Below, piece by piece: positions 57,618-64,000 of a DNA stretch of 64,000 bases (position 1 is its first letter; every line of letters begins with the position of its first letter). Source of the DNA: Glaciimonas sp. PAMC28666 (GTDB lineage Bacteria > Pseudomonadota > Gammaproteobacteria > Burkholderiales > Burkholderiaceae_D); assembly GCF_016917355.1 (NCBI RefSeq), contig NZ_CP070304.1, forward strand, positions 1,240,001 through 1,304,000. The letters are read 5' to 3'. The position numbers were made by a program, and so were the translations under genes. The notes beneath the pieces were generated by a model. The model was not told where the DNA came from and made no database searches. It saw nothing but the letters and a program-made list of their open reading frames with translations.

Positions 57618-58520
57618 CTACGCAGGGAATACCCCGGTTGATAAGTAACGGTCACCCCGATCGCAAACAATAAAGACAATCGTCGAATTTTCTACTTGTT
57701 GCGAAATTCGCAATGCTACTTCGCAAGCTCCCGCTGCGGATATCCCGCAAAAAATACCTTCTTCGTTTGCTAATCTCCGCGCCATATGTTCCGCTGCGGA
57801 CTGGCTAACCGGTTCGATCTGATCCACGCGTGCACCATCATAAATTTTCGGCATGTATGCTTCTGGCCATTTCCGGATACCAGGAATTTGCGAGCCTTCT
57901 TCCGGTTGCGCACCGATGATTTGTATGTCCTGATTTTGTTCCTTCAGGTAACGGGATACGCCCATTATTGTGCCTGTAGTTCCCATTGCGCTGACAAAGT
58001 GGGTGATTTTTCCATCTGTATCACGCCATATTTCGGGACCTGTCGTTTCGTAATGCGCCAAGGAATTATCCGGGTTGGCAAACTGGTCCAATATCAAACC
58101 TTCACCATCTTTTTCCATTTTTTGCGCCAGATCACGTGCATACTCCATACCGCCGGTCTTAGGCGTCAATATGATTTTGGCACCGTACGCGGCCATACTT
58201 TGGCGGCGCTCTTCGCTCAAATTTTCTGGCATTAATAGCACCATCTTGTACCCGCGCATTGTCGCCACCATGGCCAAAGCAATACCGGTATTGCCGCTGG
58301 TTGCTTCGATCAAGGTATCGCCTGGTTTGATGTCACCGCGCGCTTCAGCGCGTTTGATCATCGACAACGCTGCTCTATCCTTGACGGAGCCAGCGGGATT
58401 ATTCCCCTCCAGTTTGCCAAGAATTATATTATTGCGTTGCGCAGCAACCTCTGCTGAAATCCGCTTTAGCTGTACCAGCGGGGTGTTTCCGATTGTGTCT
58501 TCAATAGTCAAGTAGGGCAT
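57618..58520 (-). CDS. cysM: Cysteine synthase B
   Basis: The 300-residue PLP enzyme makes cysteine (or S-sulfocysteine) from O-acetylserine. The PLP lysine is Lys47 in NPAGSVKDRA, the phosphate loop is in EATSGNTGIALA, and GSQIPGIRKWPEAYMPKIYD is the CysM-specific active-site loop. The length fits CysM rather than CysK. Convergent with the HTH gene; comEA lies upstream on the same strand but behind a terminator. Confidence 0.95.
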   Translation of the reverse strand: MPYLTIEDTIGNTPLVQLKRISAEVAAQRNNIILGKLEGNNPAGSVKDRAALSMIKRAEARGDIKPGDTLIEATSGNTGIALAMVATMRGYKMVLLMPENLSEERRQSMAAYGAKIILTPKTGGMEYARDLAQKMEKDGEGLILDQFANPDNSLAHYETTGPEIWRDTDGKITHFVSAMGTTGTIMGVSRYLKEQNQDIQIIGAQPEEGSQIPGIRKWPEAYMPKIYDGARVDQIEPVSQSAAEHMARRLANEEGIFCGISAAGACEVALRISQQVENSTIVFIVCDRGDRYLSTGVFPA

Positions 58521-58727
58521 AGTTTACGCTTAGCAGAAGAGGCAAAAGACCTATTCTAATATGAGACTTTATTACGCGTATGCACCGGTTGCAAACGAAG
58601 CGAAAATTCGATTCATGGGCCACGCTCATGATCCGCGAACTGGCTCCCGGTTAAGCTACCAAGGCCTCAGGCGGCGCGTGTATTAAAGCGGGCCAATGAT
58701 GCTCTATTTTTACGAGCGTAAACTTAA

Positions 58728-58753
58728 AAAGCCCCTCGTTTAAGAGGGGCTTT
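58728..58753 (-). terminator. Intrinsic terminator of the comEA-like gene
   Basis: AAAGCCCCTC-GTTTAA-GAGGGGCTTT with a 10-bp stem; on the minus strand it is followed by further T residues. It separates comEA from cysM. Confidence 0.85.
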
Positions 58754-58830
58754 CAAAGCACAACAACTCGATTTTTTACCAAAATTAACGTACATAACAA
58801 ACAACAATTATGTCGTCAAATTTTCCACTG

Positions 58831-59172
58831 TTATTTAACTGGCATTTTAACGGTGTCTTTTTTAAGCTCCGCTTTTACTACAGGTTTAGCTGGGGCATTC
58901 GATTTCGACTGACCGTTAACCTGCAATCCGCCTTCCGATAGTTTAACGGCGCTTTTGTCGTTGATACCCTTTACCCGCTTTTCAAAGTCAGGCCAATCCT
59001 TAAAATTACCGCCTTTTGTGCGCTCGTCAAGAATACGCTTTGAGGTTGCAGGACCCACACCTTTCACACTATCGAGTGCGGCCATATCAGCCTTGTTTAC
59101 ATCAACCTGCGCTAATGCCATGCTCATCGTGGCCATTAACATTGCCGTGCATTGAACCAGTTTTTTCAGCAT
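58831..59172 (-). CDS. ComEA family helix-hairpin-helix protein
   Basis: The 113-residue exported protein has a signal peptide (cleavage after ALA) and a ComEA-type helix-hairpin-helix DNA-binding domain (VDVNKADMAALDSVKGVGPATSKRILDERTKGGNFKDWPDFEKRVKGI). A Lys/Ala-rich tail follows. ComEA proteins bind incoming DNA in the periplasm during transformation; a second role is not excluded for small single-domain forms. The usual 3' neighbour cysM is present. Confidence 0.9.
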   Translation of the reverse strand: MLKKLVQCTAMLMATMSMALAQVDVNKADMAALDSVKGVGPATSKRILDERTKGGNFKDWPDFEKRVKGINDKSAVKLSEGGLQVNGQSKSNAPAKPVVKAELKKDTVKMPVK

Positions 59173-59295
59173 GCAGTCCTCTTTCTAGTAATGTGATGAA
59201 GTTCATAAGATGAACCAGACGCAAATGCGCCACGTTCATTATAGGAAGGTCGCGAGGGTAAAAACCGCCGCTCCCATCACACTCTAGGAGTTGGC

Positions 59296-60252
59296 TTAAG
59301 AGAACAACTCTTTATGAGTGACCGTTGCAGTCCCCAGTTTGCCAACCACAATGCCGCCAGCACGATTTGCCAACGCCACAGCCTCGGAAATGGGGAAACC
59401 CGCGCCCAACATGACCGCCATCGTCGCAATCACCGTATCGCCCGCACCGGAGACATCGAACACTTCACGCGCCATGGTAGGAAAATGCACCACCTGATGC
59501 TCGGTGTAAAGGGTCATTCCTTCTTCTGAACGCGTAACCAGCAGCGCTTCCAGCATCAGTGACTCCCGTAAATTTTGGGCTTTGGTGGTGAGCTCTTCCT
59601 CATTTTTCCAGCTACCGACGATTCGCATCAATTCCGACTTATTTGGCGTTAATATCGTGGCGCCCGCATACCGTGAGAAGTCGTCGCCTTTTGGATCGAC
59701 CAAAATACATTTTCCGGCCTGCCTGGCCGTCGCGATCATCTCGGAAACATTGACCAGGCTACCTTTGGCGTAATCAGATAAAACGATCACACCATATTGC
59801 GGCAGCAACGCGTTGTAACGGGTCAACTTATCGCGCAACACGGTGTCGGTAGGCGGCTCTTCAAAGTCGATCCGAAGCAACTGCTGCTGGCGTCCAATTA
59901 CACGTAACTTGATAATGGTCGAAATAGCCGGATCGCGGGTCAAAAAGCTGTCAATCCCCAAGCCTGTCAGTAAGCGATCTACCACATCGCCAGCCTCATC
60001 CTGACCAACCACCCCAAGCAAACCCGCACCTCCGCCTAGCGTGGCAATGTTCCGCGCCACGTTGGCCGCGCCGCCCAAGCGCTCTTCACGCTTTTCAACG
60101 CGCACAATTGGTACCGGCGCTTCTGGCGAAATGCGGCTGACCTCACCAAACCAATAACGATCCAGCATCACATCGCCGACGACCAAAATACGAACGCTTT
60201 CAAATGAAGCAGGAACCACTTGGGAAACTTCCACTTTCTCGCTGACTATCAT
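59296..60252 (-). CDS. rfaE1: D-glycero-beta-D-manno-heptose-7-phosphate kinase
   Basis: The 318-residue PfkB-family kinase phosphorylates heptose-7-phosphate at O1 in ADP-heptose synthesis for lipopolysaccharide. GGAANVARNIA and FDVSGAGDTVIATMAVMLGAGFPISEAVALANRAGGIVVGKLGTATVT are the family motifs; the nucleotidyltransferase domain that is fused in HldE is absent, so this is the kinase only. It lies 11 nt after ugd on the same strand. The epimerase gene hldD, often next in this cluster, is not found before comEA. Confidence 0.92.
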   Translation of the reverse strand: MIVSEKVEVSQVVPASFESVRILVVGDVMLDRYWFGEVSRISPEAPVPIVRVEKREERLGGAANVARNIATLGGGAGLLGVVGQDEAGDVVDRLLTGLGIDSFLTRDPAISTIIKLRVIGRQQQLLRIDFEEPPTDTVLRDKLTRYNALLPQYGVIVLSDYAKGSLVNVSEMIATARQAGKCILVDPKGDDFSRYAGATILTPNKSELMRIVGSWKNEEELTTKAQNLRESLMLEALLVTRSEEGMTLYTEHQVVHFPTMAREVFDVSGAGDTVIATMAVMLGAGFPISEAVALANRAGGIVVGKLGTATVTHKELFS

Positions 60253-60263
60253 GCTGATTGACC

Positions 60264-61646
60264 TTAATTACGTGCAAGTACCGAACGACCGATACCATAA
60301 TACTCAAAACCAATCTCGCTCATCACCGCTGGCTCATACAAGTTACGTCCATCAAAAATAACCGGTGTCTTCAGATGCGCGCGGACCAGATTAAAATCAG
60401 GACTACGATACGTTTTCCACTCGGTAATGATGACCAAAGCATCGGCGTCTTGCAGCGCCGCCATTTGATTATCGCAAAACCGTACGCGCTCCAATAATTC
60501 GGGGGTAGCAGCAAAATCCAGCGCCAGAACGCGTTTGGCTTCAACCATGGCAACCGGATCATGCACCGCTACAGTGGCGCCACGACGGAGCAATTCACCC
60601 AATAGAACACGCGATGAAGCTTCTCGCATATCGTCAGTATTCGGTTTAAACGCCAATCCCCATAATGCAAAATGCTTACCGGTTAAATCGGCACCAAAGC
60701 GCTCGGAGATTTTATTACCCAACACATGTTTCTGATTGTTATTGACCTGTTCTACAGCCCGCAGAATCAACAACTCCTGATCATAACCGCGAGCAGTGCG
60801 TTCCAATGCCTGAACATCCTTCGGGAAGCACGAACCGCCATACCCACAACCAGCATACAAAAAACTGTGGCCGATGCGCGGATCAGATCCTATACCATGG
60901 CGCACAGCTTCGATATCGGCACCGACCTTGTCAGCCAGGTTAGCCAATTCGTTCATGAACGAAATCCGCGTCGCCAGCATCGCATTCGCAGCATATTTCG
61001 TGAACTCAGCAGAGCGCACATCCATCCAGTACGTGCGCTCGTGATTGCGATTGAATGGCGCGTACAACTGCGTCATCAATGCATGTGCTTTCAATCCATC
61101 GCCGCCACTCGCACAGCCGATCACGATGCGATCGGGACGCATGAAATCTTCGACCGCAGCGCCTTCTTTCAAAAATTCAGGATTCGACACCACCGAGAAG
61201 CCTCGGATGACATCCCCTGGTCCGCGCGCTGTCAATTCACCCCGTATCGCGGCACTAACCCGATCCGCAGTGCCGACCGGTACGGTCGACTTATCAACGA
61301 CAACCTTAAAGTCAGTCATGTATTTACCGATATTGCGGGCGGCGGCCAGTACATATTGCAAATCGGCGGAACCGTCCTCATCGGGCGGGGTACCGACCGC
61401 GATAAATTGGATCTGACCATGCGCGACGCTGGCCTCGACGTCGGTTGAAAACCGCAAACGACCGATCGCACGATTTCGATTAACTATTTCGGCTAAACCT
61501 GGCTCATGTATCGGAATGCCACCGCCATTTAAAATAGCGATTTTATTTTCATCTACATCAAGACAAAAAACGTCATTACCTAGCTCGGCCAAACAAGCGC
61601 CTGTGACTAAACCAACATAACCGGTACCGATGATTGTTATTTTCAT
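60264..61646 (-). CDS. ugd: UDP-glucose 6-dehydrogenase
   Basis: The 460-residue enzyme oxidises UDP-glucose twice to UDP-glucuronate, a sugar donor for lipopolysaccharide or capsule. The NAD-binding start [37 protein letters not shown] and the catalytic Cys in [10 protein letters not shown] are visible. It precedes rfaE1 by 11 nt, so the two are probably cotranscribed. lapB lies 179 nt upstream on the same strand. Confidence 0.95.
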   Translation of the reverse strand: MKITIIGTGYVGLVTGACLAELGNDVFCLDVDENKIAILNGGGIPIHEPGLAEIVNRNRAIGRLRFSTDVEASVAHGQIQFIAVGTPPDEDGSADLQYVLAAARNIGKYMTDFKVVVDKSTVPVGTADRVSAAIRGELTARGPGDVIRGFSVVSNPEFLKEGAAVEDFMRPDRIVIGCASGGDGLKAHALMTQLYAPFNRNHERTYWMDVRSAEFTKYAANAMLATRISFMNELANLADKVGADIEAVRHGIGSDPRIGHSFLYAGCGYGGSCFPKDVQALERTARGYDQELLILRAVEQVNNNQKHVLGNKISERFGADLTGKHFALWGLAFKPNTDDMREASSRVLLGELLRRGATVAVHDPVAMVEAKRVLALDFAATPELLERVRFCDNQMAALQDADALVIITEWKTYRSPDFNLVRAHLKTPVIFDGRNLYEPAVMSEIGFEYYGIGRSVLARN

Positions 61647-61825
61647 GTTCTTCCGTTATTGCACGTTACTGTATCTGAATCGCAAAACTGCGATCAAAGG
61701 CGAACCGGCCGTAACCTACCAACCGTGCGGCGGTGTCATGGGACGTCAATAAATATAAAATATCCGACCCAATCAAAATATTCGCCTCAATTAGTGCATT
61801 CCGGCACTAAATTGGTTCACTACAA

Positions 61826-63001
61826 TTATGTCATCACATTTAATTCTTCGGTTCTACGAGGCGGATAGGTTTCCCAGCGACTGCAACCAGGGCACTGCCA
61901 ATAGAATTGACGCGCCTTAAAACCGCAATGGCTGCATTGATAACGTGCCAGTTTCTGGGTGTAGCCGTGCACCAGATTTTTAACCACAGAGAGTTCGGAA
62001 TGCATTTCCGGCGCGGCAATCATCAACCGCGCTTCCAACAACTTATCAAGGCCCAGTAGTGTGGGCGTGCGACGCAGTTCATCACTTACAAGATGGTTGG
62101 TGGCATCAACACCATCCAACTCAAGCACAGCCTTGAATACCACCTCAAGCAAATCGATGGAAGAAGCTTCCGCCAGATAGGAGCGCAATAAGTTCACACC
62201 TTCGTGCGGACGACCTACGGCGCGATAACCGTCCATTAATCGTTGTGCGACTAATGCAACGTGCGGCACGCTTTGCTGCTCAACCCGACGCCAGGCAACT
62301 AACGCCGCCTCCGTGTTGCCCTTAGCCAAATGCACGTCGCCTGACAGCATGGTCGCGCGCACACTATTACGGTCGTTAGCTAACGCTTTATCCAGCAACA
62401 CCATGGCATCATCAGGATGCCCGTCAACCAGCGCGTCCTGAGCCAACTCGCAGTAGAACTGTGCAATCTCTTTTTGTCGTCCGCCAGCACCGGCTTCCTG
62501 CAGCGCCTGGGCTGATTCAATCGCGCGCTGCCACTCTTTTTCACGCTGATAAATTTCAAGCAATGCGCGCCCTGCTTGCGCACCGTACGTCGATCCGATT
62601 AATATATTAAAGCTTTCTTCTGCGCGATCCAGCAAACCGGCTTTCAGATAATCCTGTCCTAGCTCGTATTGCGCATGCAGACGATGTTCCTGCTCCAGAT
62701 CAGGGCGGGCAAGGAGGTTTTGGTGCACGCGAATAGCACGCTCTGTCTCACCCCGACGGCGGAACAAATTTCCTAAAGCAAAATGCAGCTCCGCAGTTTC
62801 GGGATCGAGCTTTACGATCTCAATAAAAGCATCAATAGCCTTGTCAGGTTGCTCATTGAGCAAAAAATTCAAGCCTTTAAAATAACCACGGGGAAGGCTA
62901 CGCGACTCTGATATCAATTGATTAATATCAACGCGCGCGGCTATCCAGCCCAAGCCAAAAAAGATTGGGATCCCTAATAACCACCAGGTTTCAAATTCCA
63001 T
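61826..63001 (-). CDS. lapB: Lipopolysaccharide assembly protein LapB
   Basis: The 391-residue protein controls lipopolysaccharide synthesis by presenting LpxC to FtsH and coordinating transport. It has a single N-terminal membrane helix (WWLLGIPIFFGLGWIAARVD), then TPR repeats over residues about 40-340 and a rubredoxin-like C-terminus (CSHCGFKARQFYWQCPGCSRW) that binds a metal. lapA lies upstream on the same strand, 249 nt away, with an open frame between them. This is the standard beta-proteobacterial order. Confidence 0.95.
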   Translation of the reverse strand: MEFETWWLLGIPIFFGLGWIAARVDINQLISESRSLPRGYFKGLNFLLNEQPDKAIDAFIEIVKLDPETAELHFALGNLFRRRGETERAIRVHQNLLARPDLEQEHRLHAQYELGQDYLKAGLLDRAEESFNILIGSTYGAQAGRALLEIYQREKEWQRAIESAQALQEAGAGGRQKEIAQFYCELAQDALVDGHPDDAMVLLDKALANDRNSVRATMLSGDVHLAKGNTEAALVAWRRVEQQSVPHVALVAQRLMDGYRAVGRPHEGVNLLRSYLAEASSIDLLEVVFKAVLELDGVDATNHLVSDELRRTPTLLGLDKLLEARLMIAAPEMHSELSVVKNLVHGYTQKLARYQCSHCGFKARQFYWQCPGCSRWETYPPRRTEELNVMT

Positions 63002-63250
63002 ACGAACGTATTATCTGCATATAGTGGAACGATTCGGCTCACTCATAAATCGTTAATAAATCAAAAGAAACCGGCAGTGGCGTATCAATAGGTGGGAGAT
63101 TTTTTGAATTCCCAACTTCAACTTTCGCACTCCTAGATGACGGCACATGCATGCAGTCTGCATGGTTTATGTCAGCGCTTATGTCGTCCCTCATCATACG
63201 CACTTGCCGCTTGCAGAAGCTGACAACTCCACATGCGATGTCACGCGGCA

Positions 63251-63565
63251 TTAACTGTTCCGGATGCTATCCGGCTGCGGTGCTTCGGCGCTAGCCAGAC
63301 GCTGCGCCTCACGTTCCCGATGTAGAGATGAGAGCGCTTTCTGCGCCTTCGAAGCGTTCCGACGATAACGGAACACCGCCGGTGTCATCGCCAGTACACC
63401 CAATATCGCCCCTGATCCGAAAAAGCCCAACAGGATTAATACCAGTGGTCCGTGAATTTGATAGTTAAGAAAAAAATCGAGTGTCACTTCCTGGGTATTC
63501 TTCAAAGCGAATCCAAAGAATAACAAAAATAGTAAAACTGCAATGATTCGGGAAATTAGTTTCAT
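63251..63565 (-). CDS. lapA: Lipopolysaccharide assembly protein LapA (DUF1049)
   Basis: The 104-residue protein has two membrane helices (residues about 4-20 and 42-62: HGPLVLILLGFFGSGAILGVLAM) and a helical basic tail, typical of DUF1049/LapA. It works with LapB in lipopolysaccharide assembly. The start after AGGA is used; a longer frame begins 42 codons upstream but does not look coding. The stop overlaps a possible ATG (TAATG) of a small frame that runs toward lapB. Confidence 0.9.
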   Translation of the reverse strand: MKLISRIIAVLLFLLFFGFALKNTQEVTLDFFLNYQIHGPLVLILLGFFGSGAILGVLAMTPAVFRYRRNASKAQKALSSLHREREAQRLASAEAPQPDSIRNS

Positions 63566-64000
63566 GACACGGTTCCTGTTTGGTGGTGTAAAGACCGCAT
63601 GCCGCAGCGCTAGCCGAATTGGTGCCTTGACTGCTGGTCGCTCCTGTACATGTTCCGATAAACCCAAATTCAAGACTTCGCCGGGAACCACTGGGGCTCC
63701 ACAACGTACTACGTCACGCGGTACTCACAATCTTTATGCTCAAGGCCCAATCCAATTGCTGCGCTCCGAGCGCCTTGCTTTTACCGCTCGCTATAATTCC
63801 AAAAAAGTCTACTTCATGGCGCTCTGCCCACAATCGTAATGATTCCTTATTCAACCATACGCAACTGATACGAAAATATCAATCACTTACACGTTTAGGT
63901 GCTTATTCGCGGTTTTCATAAAGTTTCTTAAGCCATCGTTTGCACAAGTGAAATTGTACGTGAAAAAAAACGGCATCCGAAGATGCCGTTCTATTTTGTA
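63566..64000. other. Interval upstream of lapA up to the window edge
   Basis: No gene is supported in these 435 nt. The left part should contain the lapA promoter. The right end contains a terminator for a minus-strand gene outside the window. Confidence 0.5.
63966..63993 (-). terminator. Terminator of a minus-strand gene beyond the window
   Basis: AACGGCATC and GATGCCGTT form a 9-bp stem with a 4-nt loop; on the minus strand eight T follow. It must end a gene beyond the right edge (ihfB is the usual neighbour in this order). Confidence 0.85.

Overview
The window reads as chromosomal DNA of a beta-proteobacterium of the order Burkholderiales, most likely an Oxalobacteraceae relative (Herbaspirillum/Collimonas/Glaciimonas type). 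This is inferred from the gene families, the lapA-lapB-ugd-rfaE-comEA-cysM order at the right end, the CIRCE-controlled groESL operon and moderate GC; no database search was possible. Gene density is high, and the only RNA gene seen is a tRNA-Gly(CCC). No insertion sequence, prophage or CRISPR array was recognised.

Layout. (1) 0-8 kb: envelope and small-protein genes, mostly minus strand: a DUF3096 peptide, a DUF3300 lipoprotein with hexanucleotide-encoded polyglutamine tracts, a DUF2235 hydrolase, two tiny proteins, a short-chain dehydrogenase and an HPP-CBS membrane protein. (2) 8.3-15 kb: a complete tripartite RND efflux operon (adaptor, pump, outer-membrane factor) facing a MarR/HpaR-type regulator. 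(3) 15-21.4 kb: bestrophin-like channel, ferritin-like Tat lipoprotein, MntH, TMEM175-like channel, a small molybdopterin-oxidoreductase-fold protein and a DUF899 protein. (4) 21.6-27.4 kb: an aspartate carbamoyltransferase with an N-terminal helix-turn-helix, tRNA-Gly, trmB, thiL-pgpA, pncC and pyrF. (5) 27.6-36.4 kb: a lemA-TPM-TPM operon, a DacB-type carboxypeptidase, an Mg2+ P-type ATPase behind a gene-free kilobase, and a DUF1345 protein. (6) 36.6-42 kb: groESL with overlapping sigma-70/sigma-32 promoter elements and CIRCE, then metNIQ behind a terminator-like hairpin. (7) 42-46.7 kb: an HpaB-family hydroxylase divergent from a TetR regulator with a palindromic operator, a YlqF-type GTPase and a histone-deacetylase-family enzyme. 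(8) 46.9-52.4 kb: moxR-DUF58-tgpA-mltB operon. (9) 52.5-64 kb: yaeQ, DUF1415, a secreted enterotoxin-A-like protein, a small HTH protein, cysM, comEA, rfaE1, ugd, lapB and lapA.

The most striking item is the 678-residue exported protein at 54146-56182. Residues about 120-225 carry a cholera/pertussis-type mono-ADP-ribosyltransferase signature (an FRAS arginine, an STT motif, and an E-D-E motif followed by GGL), fused to a long C-terminal region that looks like a beta-sandwich plus a PKD/Ig-like domain. It stands alone between housekeeping genes beside a kilobase without convincing genes, and may be a single-chain secreted toxin. Second-tier items are the HTH-PyrB fusion with two copies of an inverted-repeat motif around its 5' end, the tandem 8-bp repeats in a divergent promoter region at 46.75 kb, the polyQ lipoprotein, and the terminator-like hairpin directly in front of metN.
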